Positions 48,794-62,200 of a stretch of 64,000 nucleotides of DNA are shown piece after piece. Source of the DNA: Dolomedes plantarius (taxonomy: Eukaryota > Arthropoda > Arachnida > Araneae > Dolomedidae); contig OU015492.1 of assembly GCA_907164885.2 (NCBI GenBank), positions 205,216,009-205,280,008 of the forward strand. Direction: 5' to 3'. The notes below the pieces were generated by a model. It was given only the letters and a program-made list of their open reading frames with translations, had not been told where the DNA came from and did no database searches. Position numbers and translations under genes: made by a program. Each line of letters starts with the position of its first letter. Positions within the stretch are counted from its first letter, which is position 1.

Positions 48794-49636
48794 GGGAACA
48801 AGGGATCTTCAATATCGTTCTTCTTTAATTTTCAATATCTTACTCTATACACCACATGAGTATAATTAATATTCTTTTCTACTACATTGAAGGTACTTAG
48901 AATTCACAAATAAGTATTTTGTGGAGGAATTAGATGTTTATCAAAAAATTCTTCAAAAATGCTAGAATGTTTCAAAATGCTCCATGCGTATTCATTTTCT
49001 TCTGATATATTCCAAATTTCTCAGAATTGTTTATTGAAGTGTTTGTCACAAAACTGTGCATAATTCTTAGAATTCACAAATAAGTATTTTGTGGAGGAAT
49101 TAGATCTGTTTATCAAAAAATCTTCAAAAATGCTAGAATGTTTCAAAATGCTCCATGCGTATTCATTTTCTTCTGATATATTCCAAATTTCTCAGAATTG
49201 TTTATTGAAGTGTCTGTCACAAAACTGTGCATAATTCTTTGAAATCACAAATATTTTTCAAATTTCTAGACCATAAAATGAGGTAAAATATTTAAAAAAA
49301 CAAAAAAATTACAGGCAGAATAGAAAAAAAAATATTTAAGACTTTAGATACCTACAAAAGAAAAATTAAATGCACATTTCTATTTATATACATATTGTAA
49401 ACTTATAATTAAAAATTTTAAGACTTTAATTAATATAGAATGCGCACAGAGCATTTTGAATAAGCTTAGCATTTTTGAAAAATTTTGAAAAACAGTCATT
49501 ATTTTGCAAAAAATTCCTAATTTTGAATTCTAAGGGTTTTCGATGCAGTAAAAAAGAAAATTAATTATTCTCATTTTGTGTGTAGAGTTAAAAATTGAAA
49601 ATTAAAAAAATTCTAGTTTCAAAGTCCCCTGTCCCC
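48794..49636. mobile_element. TTAA-flanked MITE, copy 2
   Basis: TTAA lies on both sides (48790-48793 and 49637-49640). The left end is GGGAACAAGGGATCTTCAA and the right, on the other strand, GGGGACAGGGGACTTTGAAA. The inside is mostly a 170-bp tandem repeat and differs from copy 1. A TTAA target duplication is the piggyBac hallmark, but no piggyBac transposase is seen. Confidence 0.6.
48896..49255. repeat. 170-bp tandem repeat, about 2.1 copies
   Basis: CTTAGAATTCACAAATAAG starts the units at about 48896 and 49066; a third, diverged start (CTTTGAAATCACAAAT) follows near 49237. Confidence 0.9.
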
Positions 49637-49690
49637 TTAAATGAAAAAAAATAGCATGCAATTCTAATATCTAAAATAAATATGGAATAA

Positions 49691-50550
49691 TTAAATGTCC
49701 TGCATAAAATTATGTTGTTCGCAAAATTTTTGAATGCCTACAGATTCTTAATTATAAAAAACAATAGTTTGATACGTTTTTAATCAATTGTTAACCCTTT
49801 TTAAAAATTGCCTCTGAAAATCCGCTGTTGTTTTGGACTCATTTTTTCCCATTTGATGAGATTTAGAGGAAAGCTTGAATGTAAGCTAAATGTATGGAAG
49901 TTAATGATAGCCATAGCTATGGTAAAGCATACATCTTTATAAATTTAGGACAACTAGTTTCTTTAACTTTAAACTTAGGACAACTAGAAAAATTAAATGT
50001 CCTACATAAAATTATGTTGTTTGCAAAATTTTTGAATGCCTACAGATTCTTAATTATAAAAATAATAGTTTGATACATTTTTAATCAATTGTCAACCCTT
50101 TTTAAAAATTGCCTCTGAAAATACGCTGCTGTTTTTTACTTTTTTCCCATTTGATAAGATTTAGAGGAAAGCTTGAATGTAAGTTAAATGTATAGAAGTT
50201 AATGATAGTCATAGCTATGGAAAAACATACACTTTTATAAAGTTAGGACAACTAGTTTCTTTAACTTTAAATTTAGGACAACTAAAAAAATTAAATTTCC
50301 TGCATAAAATTCTGTTGGCAAAATTTGATAATGCTTAGAGATTCTTAATTATAAAATATAATAGCTTGATACATTTTTAATCAATTGTTTAATCAATTGT
50401 TTTTTTTAAAAATTGCCTCTCAAAATGGACTCTTTTTTCCCATTCGATGAGATTTAGAGGAAAGCTTGAATGCAAGCTAAATGTATGGAAGTTAATGATA
50501 GCCATAGCTATGGCAAAGCATACATTTTTATAAACTTAAGACAACGAGTT
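49691..50550. repeat. About 300-bp tandem repeat, three copies
   Basis: TTAAATGTCCTGCATAAAAT recurs at 49691, 49993 and 50291 (second and third with single changes). Each unit contains GCCATAGCTATGG-type palindromes and ends TTAGGACAACTAG. Divergence is moderate, with indels. Confidence 0.9.
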
Positions 50551-51218
50551 TTTTAACGGGAGATGTCAAGGAAAATATGAAACATTATTCTCTGTTAAAT
50601 ATTTAGTTATTTTATGGGGTTTTTACGATAAAATCATAGATCGTTTTATGTCGCTTCCACAGCGTATGATACTCCCAATTTCTCCATGAGGAAAATCAAT
50701 AAAGCAATACATTTTTTAAGGAAATGAAGAATTTAATTCGTTTCTCCTGTTTCCTTTTTTGGCTATCTTTTTATTTTGGGCAAGTAAATCTTTAATTGTT
50801 GTCTTATTTTAATTATAAATAAACGCTTTGCTCTCACTACAGAGAATAGATGTAAAGACTCAATGGCCTAAAATGTCCTTTTTGGCTATTAAAAAAGCCA
50901 TAATTTAATAAATAATGTTTTGATCAATCCACCCGAAAACGAGTGATGGCGATTCTAAAAAAATATTATCTTATTAGGGTTTTGTATGATTTATTTTGCA
51001 CCCATGACTTTCGGTGGATAAAAAGATACAAAACAGAACATTGTAAAATGTTTCTGGTAGTCTGTAAAAAAGGTAAAAGTTTTCGGAGACAGAAAACCTT
51101 TTGTGCAAGAGAACACTTACACGCTTATCTATCAATATATACTATCTATATCTATCTATATATAATCTATATATCATATTATCATATTATTTATATATCT
51201 ATCTATATATACTATCTA
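50551..51218. other. Unassigned AT-rich sequence
   Basis: Nothing recognised. Confidence 0.45.
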
Positions 51219-52394
51219 TCTATATATAACAGTTCCATAACTGACTGACAGAAACGCACAGACCAAACCGCTGGACCTAAAGGGCTGAAATTTTGCATAA
51301 CGATTTTTCTTATAGTGTAGGGGTGCACTAAGAAAGATTTTTGAAAAAATCTTGTAAGGTATACATAAGATTCGATTCACAAGAATCGAACTTTTGAGTG
51401 AATGAATTAAAGAAGCTGCTTGAGATATGCTAATTTCGGCATACGCGCTTGGTATAAATACCAAGCAGCTTGATTAAGTTAAAAGGTTGTTAAGGTTGAT
51501 AGATAAACGAGTTAAGGGAGCTACGAGGTAAGCAGCTCCAGGTGTAAACCGGCGCTTGTGCTTAGGGGGCCCAAAGTTTACGTGGCAAAACTGCTGGTTT
51601 GACTCTCTAGTTTGTCAGTATTGCAAAGTGCATTTTTATTGAATGCTAATATATATTTCGTACAAGTAGTACGTATGCTTATTGCTGTAAAAGCAAATTC
51701 TATATGTGCACCGAATTCAATAAACATTGTTTCATGTAGAAACTGTGTTTGTATCAAATTAATTTAGAGTGCCACTTCAAATTATATACACCCAAGTGTG
51801 GGTAGAAGTGAGCTATACTCTATAATCTTCTTAGATTTCTTTAAATTACAGTTTTAAGCTGTTTTTGTAACACTTTTTAAAGTTTGCATTTAAAATAATA
51901 ACTTGAGGGTTATAAAATTTATATCAAGAGAAAGATCATAAAAATTCCTTTAAAATTAAATCTTTTTCGAATCTTTACTTCCATTTTCTGATTTTTGGTG
52001 ATTTTTTAAAGATTCATTTTTAGAGTTTAATTTATTAAATGCTGATCTCGTGATTTCTTTTCTTTTTGTGATACTTTAAATTAATTTTGCGTCACGTGCA
52101 TAACAATTAAATAAATTGACAAAAATATTAAAATACGGTAAGAGATAAAATTTAACCACTAGACTAATTGAGATGGAAGTTTTTTTCGAATTTAATTCAA
52201 TGGATATTAAACATACAAATTAATTGCATATGTTAACCGTTGTATTTAATTTGAATACTTTAATATATATTATTTTGTCTATAAAAATATCCGTTACGAT
52301 TTTTTTATAAATTTTTTTTGGCATTAATTGCATATATTGACCGTTGTATTTAATTTGAATTGCACTCCGTAGCGAAGCACGGATATTCAGCTAG
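51219..52394 (+). mobile_element. Helitron family H3, third copy, split by a solo LTR
   Basis: Plus strand; starts TCTATATATAACAGTTCC and ends GTAGCGAAGCACGGATATTC followed by AGCTAGT. It carries CAGACCAAACCGCTGGACC like the other copies. A 472-bp solo LTR with 4-bp target duplication interrupts it; without it the element is about 700 bp, close to the copy at 39559. Confidence 0.83.
51353..51824 (+). repeat. Solo Gypsy LTR with ATCT target duplication
   Basis: Homologous to the LTR at 2233-2666, starting TGTAAGGTATACATAAG and ending CTCTATA. ATCT flanks it on both sides (51349-51352 and 51825-51828), and the Helitron sequence is continuous when it is removed. It has the TATA-like TATAAATA and the AATAAA. 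It is 38 bp longer than the first copy owing to indels. Confidence 0.92.
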
Positions 52395-52405
52395 TATCTA
52401 TAATA

Positions 52406-53707
52406 CAGAGGCTGTTCACACATTTTTTAGGCGATGTATATTGTATTCAAAAAACTAAATTACATAAAATTCTTGTGTTTTAAATGTTCTATTTGACATC
52501 CCTTATTCTGAACTATCTTTCGACACCGCAATTTCCAGGATAATAATGTCTTTTGAAGTGTCAGAAGAGGCATTCTATCCCATTCCTCCTGAACAGCTTT
52601 CCAGAGTCCTGTAAGGGTTTTGGGACGACGTTTGGATAATGCAGATTTTAAAAGTTCAAAAGCACAAAAGTCCATAGGTAATACATCGGGAGATTTAGTA
52701 GGGATATCAGTGAAGGGTATGGCCTTGATACCAGTTTTTTGTTCCATTTCTTTTAGGAAATTTACAGTGGATTTTGATGTGTGACTGCTAGCTTTGTCCT
52801 GATGGAGTCTCACAGATTGATGGCACTGTGGGTAAAGCGATGGTATTTCATTCAGAAAAATTGGCGATAAAATATGTTCCTGATAGTATTTGGAGTTAAT
52901 CTTGACATTTTTTTCCACTCTCTTTATTTTTAACTTGCCATTATAAGAAAAACCAGCAACAATCATGAATCCCTTAGAAAAACTTTCTTTCGATTCTTTG
53001 AACCATGTACTGAAATTTTTTTCTCCCCTTTTATGATAATAAATGGCTCTTTTTTGTTGCAATAATTTAAATACACCCATGATACATCTATTGTGACAAT
53101 TGTTTTCCATTTTTCTTTGGATAAGTGTTTCTCATATAGAATTCTGCAGCGTGTCCTGCGTTCAGCGGTATGATTTGGAAGAAGACGATGCACATTGCGT
53201 TTTTTCGCTTTCTTAAGATTTAAATCAACGTTTATCATTTTGTTTACAGTGGACACCGAGCATTTTAATGATTTTGCAACTGTCCTTTGACTAGGGGGAT
53301 TTTCTTTTAACATTAAACAACGTACCTTTGCAATAGTCGAAGATGTTCGTTTTTTCCTTGGATACTTGTTTGGAATTTTTGTCCCACTTGAGGCTCCAAT
53401 TTGACGTTTTTTTTCCTTTTTTGTTGACAATATTACCTATCGACGCTTTAGATATCACAAAACCATGACTCTCACATCGTTTTTGGATAACGGAGTATGC
53501 ATATTTCTCTTCGGAAAGAGCATAAATGTAGCCTTCGAACCACTGCTTTGTTAAAAACGCCATTTTGAATAAAAACAAAACTTTCAAGCCGCAGACGATA
53601 ATTTTGACTTTTAAAAATATAGTACAATTGCAATTATTTCTTTTGCAGCAAACGATTTTTTATTACCGCTTACCAAAATCGTCTAAAAAATGTGCGAACA
53701 GCCTCTG
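52406..53707 (-). mobile_element. DD41D mariner-type transposon, copy 2
   Basis: Inverted full-length copy (1302 bp) of 7818-9118, with TIRs CAGAGGCTGTTCACACAT and CAGAGGCTGTTCGCACAT and TA on both sides (52404-52405 and 53708-53709). It sits 11 bp right of the Helitron end. Proteins of the two copies differ at only about a dozen positions by eye, so the family was active recently. Confidence 0.93.
52460..53563 (-). pseudogene. Mariner-type transposase (DD41D), copy 2, two frameshifts
   Basis: Starts at the ATG at 53563 (MAFLTKQWFEGY). The frame breaks near 53425 in the Lys-rich KKGKK segment and again near 53040 before the GEKNFSTWF segment. All three catalytic Asp are present: TIDVSW (Glu after Asp is Val here), LHQDKASSH and LPMDF, 41 residues between the last two. 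The C-terminus runs unbroken to HLKHKNFM. The frameshifts differ from the one in copy 1, so each copy is intact where the other is broken. Confidence 0.9.
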
Positions 53708-53709
53708 TA

Positions 53710-55130
53710 TATGATATCAAGATGCGTGCAATTTTTACCATCGGAAGCCTCTTGGAACTTTAATTAGAAATTATTGCATCCTTTTGTATTAATACTTATG
53801 AGGAAAGTGGTATCTTATTGTAAAAAAATCGAAGAAAATGCTTTTTATTTGTGCAAACTTCAATAGAAAATAAGATATACTTTAGAGAAGGTTTTATTAG
53901 ATCAATCTTTCTTTGAATCCTAATTTATTCTGGAAAGCAGTATGAAAGCTTTTCAGTGTCAAGGAAATAGAAACTTTTCTTGTCTGTAATACTGACTCAA
54001 GATCATTTAAACATTTAACCTAATACTCAAATTAAACGTCGTTAGCTTATTTCTCATATTTTTACTTTTTAACTTTGAGTGTCTGTATCTGATATAATAA
54101 TCAGATGAATAAATAAATGAGAGGACCCCTTTGCAACATTATCCGCAAATATGTTTTCTGTAGTTTCAATGCATTGATTTAAATTTTATGAAAATATATG
54201 TAAGAAATACTTAATTTGCCAGATTTGGAAAGAAAAATAAAAAAATTCTTACAAAAACAACAGACACTACGCATCAGAATTAGTATAGATTTCTCAAAAC
54301 TCATCGATAATGAGAACAAAACAGTAATTTTAAAATAATACAGTATAGTCTTCTGCTTCATATATGCAAATTTTATGATGTTAACGCAGTTTTCCTGCTA
54401 TAGTATTTAAAAAAGATGTCAGCAAAATAGTCAATGAAATCATCAAACAATTACATTTCGGGGCTGACTCATAAAATCATATTTATTTTGAAAATTATTT
54501 AAATTACTTTTTAGCGGAATAATTATTCAAGAATTCCTAATCGTTTCTCAAAACTTTTACGAAGTGTACAGCTTTAAATGTCTTCATGTCTCGCACGTTT
54601 TATTTTTCATTTTATTCTCCCGAAACCGAAGTGAAAGCAAATTACCTGCTCTAAAGACCATTACGTATTCGCTGAGACGGCTATCGCGGTATTCCCGGCA
54701 GACTAATTTAAATTTAATTTTCTGTTGCAGAAAATCCGAAGGCACTTAACTGCAATTTGGGGACAAATGGCGTGGGAGACTTACGAGTAATGTCTAAAAT
54801 GTTTGCTTTCTTCTCAAACTGAAGTTGTGATTCATATAACATAGACTTCTTTCTTATATTATACTACTGTCAGAAATTAGACAGTAATTAATCGGGGATA
54901 AACAGGAAACTCTATGCATGGCAAGAGCCTTTTTAGTGATAACAACAATTTTCAAGTTTGTTCAACAAAAATATAATGAATATAGTGTTACGAAGAACAT
55001 TATGTATGGGTGCATTATGGATATATACGTATAGATTATGTTCCGCGGAGAATACATAATTAATCGGTCAATCAAGGAATCATCTTAAATATATATGTAT
55101 GACTACATAAACACATCTTCATAAAACAAT
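53710..55130. other. Unassigned AT-rich sequence
   Basis: Nothing recognised. Confidence 0.45.
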
Positions 55131-56106
55131 CAGTGATTTCCGCTTATAAGAATCACGTTTGTTATTACTGTTTTTGATTGTTATAAGCGGCTGATTCTTA
55201 TAGCCAAAAATTAGGTTTTTGGACAGGCACACACACAAACCTATATATACATATATTAGATAATTTACTATAAAATACTCTTTAATTTACGTTAATTATC
55301 TTTTATTAAAATAATTTTTTATAATTGTAAAAATACAACTTAATTTTTAGACCTATAAGTAGATACACATGATTAAAGTAAGAGAAGAAAAGATCCAATA
55401 TTTGTTGCAACATACCTGCTTAACAGTTTTAACATTTCAACTACAGGAATGGAGCAAGATAAAGTTTTCTATGGTAGTTTGACGTAATGAAGTTTTCAGG
55501 AGGCTGTTTAAATATTCTTTCAATACTAATAGTCTCAGACGAAGAATCACCCTCTAGCTTACGTTTCACGGTTTGATAACGTGCTGAATCTACTAATGTC
55601 ACGTTTGCCTAAGTGGTAGCGGACACTTCGCCAAAGATTTATGTGTTTCAGGGTCCAGGAAGCCGCAACCAGGATATGGGAGGTGGGAAAAAAGAGTCCC
55701 TATTTTTGCTTGTCAGTGCAGAAAAGTGAAATCGGACCCGGACGGGTAAAGATGTCCCTGGGTCAAGCTAATAGGACAGTGTTGTGCTAAAGCGTTTAAG
55801 GGAAACTATTATGTTATGTCTAACAAAGAAAGGGATGCATTTTACGACAATATTCCATCCCATCTTATCAATATTTCTTTTAAAAAAAGCAAAAAGAAAG
55901 AACTTTGTGCCTTTTGAGGGTTTAAGTGGCTTTTTTGGAAAAATGAAAGGAAAGCAAAGAGTGTAAACTGATTCTTAAAACCGGTGGATTGATTCTTTAA
56001 AGCGAAAATTTTAACATGGAAATAATACATTTGTTTTTGTTTTCGCGATATTGATTCTTATAAACGGCTGATTCTTATAACCACTGATCACTATAAGCGG
56101 TGGTTA

Positions 56107-56109
<3 letters not shown>
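55131..56109. mobile_element. Pogo-like MITE (candidate)
   Basis: The left end CAGTGATTTCCGCTTATAAG and the right end, on the other strand, CAGTAACCACCGCTTATAGT share the CAGT start and CCGCTTATA core, and TTATAAGCGGCTGATTC phrases recur inside both ends. TA follows the right end; the left flank has AT. It is about 980 bp and has no transposase. Confidence 0.6.
55600..55690 (+). ncRNA. tRNA-like block inside the MITE (candidate SINE head)
   Basis: GTTTGCCTAAGTGGTAGCGG resembles a tRNA A box and D arm. GTGTTTCAGGGTCC about 35 bp later is a poor B box. No cloverleaf could be completed. Confidence 0.35.

Positions 56110-56178
<69 letters not shown>
56110..56178. repeat. (TA)n microsatellite
   Basis: Pure TA tract starting at the right end of the pogo-like MITE. 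Confidence 0.95.
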
Positions 56179-56180
<2 letters not shown>

Positions 56181-56313
56181 GGCCAGGCCCACTCCCTAAC
56201 AATAGAGCAATATGTGATTAAATAAATGTTTTTAACTACCGTGATTTTTTTTCCTAAAGAGAGGTACCGGAACGCTGTTCAGGAGCGTTCCGCCTCAAAT
56301 CGGGCCCGGTATA
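56179..56313. other. hAT-like end fragment with hairpin (candidate)
   Basis: Contains the hairpin GGAACGCTGTTCAGG-AGCGTTCC (8-bp perfect stem) near 56270-56292, similar to GGAACGCACCGGAACAC at 16782. No complete termini. Confidence 0.35.
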
Positions 56314-56315
56314 TA

Positions 56316-57624
56316 CAGAAAGTCGTTCGCACTTTATGGAAACGATTTTGATAGTTAAGTTTTATGCATAAATGCCGTATTTTTTTGCGGCGATTTGTTT
56401 TTATTTGATAGCCATGGTTCTTGACAATAGCTCTAGTTCAAATTTTCCATGAAAGTAAACTTTTTCTTACTACTGTCATGTCAATTTTACCCCATTCCTC
56501 TTGGACCGTTTTCCAAAGTCCATTCAGTGTTCTTGGATGCCATTTTCTTAAGGCTCATTTTAATAAACCGAAAGTGCAAAAGTTCATTGGAGAAGCGCCA
56601 GGTGATTTTACAGGCATTTCATTAAATGGGATACACTTTATTCCTGTTTCTGATTTTTTCTTTGCTAAATAAGCGGCAGTTGATTTAGACGTGCGACTAA
56701 AGGCTTTGTCCATATGACGCTGAACTTTATCATTGTACTTTTCATATAAGGTTGGAATTTCTTCTTCAAAAATTTTTTCTAAAATATTCTACTGATAGTA
56801 GAGTGAATTAATTTTGGCTTTACTTGACACTTTTTTTTTTTTTAATTTGCCGTTGTAACAAAATCCTGCAACTATCATGAATCTCTTTGGGAACTTTTCT
56901 GTACACTGACAAAGCCATTTCGTATGGTCATTCCTGTCAGTTGAGCAATAGAAAATTGATCTTTTTTTATTACATTCACTTAAATACACCCATGCCTCAT
57001 CGAGTGTTACCACAAATTTCCCTTTTTCAGAAGCTAGGTGTTTTTCATATAATTTTATACAATTTATTTCTCTTTCAGCAATATACTTTGGCAAAAGAAG
57101 ATGAACTTTAGGTTTAAACATCTTTTTTAACTTCAAATCTTTATGAATGTTTTTACTTACAGTGCCAGAAGACATTTTTAGTTTCGATGCAATGGATTTT
57201 TGAGTTGGTGGATTTTCTTTTAGGAACAGAGACTTCACTTTCTTGATATTTAATTGCGTTCGAATAGTCTTAGGGTGAGGTTTCGCGGTTATGTTTTAAT
57301 TTTTACTTTCAGTTAAACTTTTTTTACTTTAAAATTTAATGTAGTATAAATACCTTTTTTTGGAAATGCCATAATCATGATTTTTACACAGCTGCATATT
57401 TTGTTGAAACGAATATTTCTCCTCGGAAAGCGCAGTTACGTAACCTTCGAGCCATCTGTCAGTTATAGGAGTCATTTTCAAAAATAAATCTTTTATTTTA
57501 CATTCCAATCAAAACAAAACAGTAGCAGACGATTATTCTGAAGTTGCCAAATTATTATCTCAAAATGGAAAGAACAAAAAGAAATTACAAAATAGTTACC
57601 ATAAAGTGCGAACACGACCTTCTG
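56316..57624 (-). mobile_element. Related DD41D-group mariner-type transposon
   Basis: A 1309-bp element with ends CAGAAAGTCGTTCGCACTTT and, on the other strand, CAGAAGGTCGTGTTCGCACT, flanked by TA (56314-56315 and 57625-57626). The transposase is clearly homologous to that of the 7818 and 52406 elements but much more diverged, so it is a sister family. Confidence 0.88.
56420..57475 (-). pseudogene. Mariner-type transposase, sister of the DD41D copies, broken
   Basis: The start is the ATG at 57475 (MTPITDRWLEGYVTALSEEKYSF), aligning with MAFLTKQWFEGYIYALS in the other family. After an early frame break the main frame at 56789-57238 carries the helix-turn-helix-like TQKSIASKLKMSSGTVSK and the first catalytic Asp in TLDEAWVYL, then FMIVAGFCYNGKLKKK. 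A stop at 56787 follows KINSLYYQ, where the homologue continues EHIL. The region beyond still decodes on the minus strand into the second and third catalytic segments, with further changes. It is non-functional. Confidence 0.83.
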
Positions 57625-57630
57625 TATGTG

Positions 57631-59263
<1,633 letters not shown>

Positions 59264-59285
59264 ATCCCCCCATTTTAAAAACGTT
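59264..59285 (-). promoter_or_regulatory. Polypurine tract
   Basis: On the minus strand TTTTTAAAATGGGGGGA stands directly before the LTR start, the normal site for plus-strand priming. Its position sets the orientation of the element. Confidence 0.7.
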
Positions 59286-62200
59286 GTCTACCCGGGTGGA
59301 GGCTCTCATACATAACATAAAAAAATAAACTACAAAATATTACAATTATACAGAATATAACAGAAGATTACAAAAATATCTGGCAAAGTCCACAATGGTT
59401 CCTCCAGATAGCAGGTCCATGCGGTTTCCCTACTATCCTTCATCTTATTTGCTTCGTATGCACTTAACCATAATTACAGTATAAGTTCAAAATATAAGAC
59501 TGGTATTCAAAATATAAGACGATAACATAAATTCTATGATTACATGACATATTATCTTGATATATTTGATATGAATAAAACATAATATAAATATTTACAC
59601 TACCTGAAAACTATCTCTTAACATTGTCCACATATTGTATTATTAGTTCTCACCTTATATTCTATTAATACTGACATTGTTTATATCACAATCAAAATTT
59701 GTTTATATCACAATCAAAATTTACTCTATTATATTATTTAACTTCCTTGGGTACTCTTATATTCATTACAATTCTCTATTCGTGCAAAATTACAATATTA
59801 TAAATTTTTACATTCATTTCATATCAATATCTCTTCTTTTTCTTCAAAGTACTATTACATTAATAAAACAACTTCGTTACATCAAAATTCGTTTCAATAG
59901 CAATACACATTTTATACCTTAAACATACCTTACTTCTGACAAACAAATCACATTTCTCTCAAACAACCGTGTATCCTCACGTTTGCTGAGGAATGCTGAC
60001 TCTGAAGTTGGAAAGGAGGTTAAAACAAATTCCTCCAGCCACTTCAAAAGAAAATTTTGGTGGATGAACAAATGTAGGTAGATGGATTCAGTTTCTCAAC
60101 TGTAGTTGCTCTCCTCCAAAGAAGAAAAACCCCAAAAACCAAAAATAAAATTTTGCCGAATGAAAAAAAAAGTTTCGAGTTGTGTGGCCATCACAACCCG
60201 ACAATTTTTTAAAAAAAAATATAGAAAAATAAAAACAAAACAAGAACAACTCAACTGAGGAAAAGAATGCATCATGACATTAAATTAAATATTATAAAAT
60301 TCAAAATTCACCTTAATAATTATTTGTATAAAATTGATTTGTTATATTATTCTGAAAGTGTTACTTCAATTACAGCATAGAATTTAGATACCTGTCAAGT
60401 TTTTTAACAATATATAAGATCATAAATTAAACAACTCAAAATAACTTGTTATAACTTCTTAATTAAATGGGCATCAGCTTCATATTAGGTAATATTCAAA
60501 ACATTGTGTGCTTTAACATCGTCACTAGTTTCACTTCAAAATAGTCAAATTCTAAAAGCATTGGTACCTATCATGACATAAGTGACAAACCTGGAGGTGA
60601 AATGGGCTATCCTCAGTGATGTCTAACGTGAAAGATTGTCAGTGATCACGAGGGTGCCTTGGTGCAAAGACAGCAAGAGGCTCATCCCTCTAGGGGAGGA
60701 ACTACCCCTTGTGCTAGCAAAAGGGTTCTCCGGTGTCAACAAAAATAATATAACTCAGATCATCAACACACTTGACAAAATTAGGGGTAACCTGTGACAT
60801 GTCATGTTAGCCCTAACATTGACAAAATTTTTCTTTAACTTAAGCACATCAACATTCCATTTAATAAATATTCTTTTAAAATAATTCAGATGGTTATTTG
60901 TGGTAGGCAAACTAGCATCAAAAGTTCTCTAAATAAATATAATTACTACGAAATTTAGGTAGGTATCTAAATTCATCAAAGTCAGGTTATCTTCATCATG
61001 AGTCAACAATCTTCATTACAATATCAGTTATTAACATATCAAAAATATAAAAAACACCTATAATACTCAAATGTAATGTAGAAGACCACATCTGTTCCAG
61101 AAATTTTTCTCAAAATAATACTTAACTATACAATTGCTTATGAGATCCACATTAATAAGTACACACAGAAATAGCTCAAAAAGAGAGTTTAAACAAGTTT
61201 TTTTTTCTTTTAAACAACACACAAAGTTTAACCACATAAGTGGAGTCAAAGGGGCGTTAGGCACCCAACAAAACAAAAAGGAAACGGATCTCTGACATTC
61301 ACATTATTATCACCATTATTATTATCCTTTAAATCAAAAACACATCATAAAATACAAGAGAAAAAGTATTTGTTTTTAAATGTATGGAATCAAAATTTAT
61401 CACCCTTTAAATTTCTTTACTATCTTCCAAACAACTTCCCTTCCTTCTCATTATTATTCATGTACTTTTCATAATCATTCAATAATCAACTAAAAACTCT
61501 AACCAATATGTGAATTGAAAGAAACATGTAAAACTGCCCATGCTTGTTCAAAACTTATAAATCCTTCTCTTAATTGATAAAATATGTAATATTCCTCACA
61601 CTTTATTCAATATATTCAAACATATCTCTCTTTATACTTTTTATTTCCTATTTATTTTTTCTCTATTCTTTCTATTTTGAGAAATTTCCCGGAGTGGGCG
61701 AACATTTATTAGCAGACGGGTGGGAAAATCATCCGTGGCTTATTATGGTACCCTAGCAGCTATTAGAAGGACGCTCCGTTTATATGACAAACTACGCCTT
61801 GAATTTCTACTTTTACACCAGAAAATCTCCTATAGTACTTATATTCCTGACTAACCTTCAACATAATAAAATTACGAGGATTCAAACCATACTTTAATAC
61901 TTCAATATAATAAAACAAATTCTTAACTCTTATAATCCATAAAATATTTTATAAAGATGAGAAAATATTCATGTGGATAATTTAAAGACTCAAATGCAAA
62001 AAACATTGATTAAAACATGGAAGAGAAACGAAGAAAGAACATACATCATACAAAATGAAAGAAAGCAAATTTAACTTTTACGCGACTTATTTTTACAGAG
62101 GCTCTGACAAATTATTTATTAATCACTCATTATTGAGGCGAGAAAGGAAAAAGGAAAACATTATAAAATTGAAAAACAAGTACAATTCCGTAAACACCCG

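Noticed and set aside
56421..56672. An 83-residue plus-strand frame
   Set aside because: It is the antisense of the C-terminal part of the mariner transposase relic at 56420-57475.
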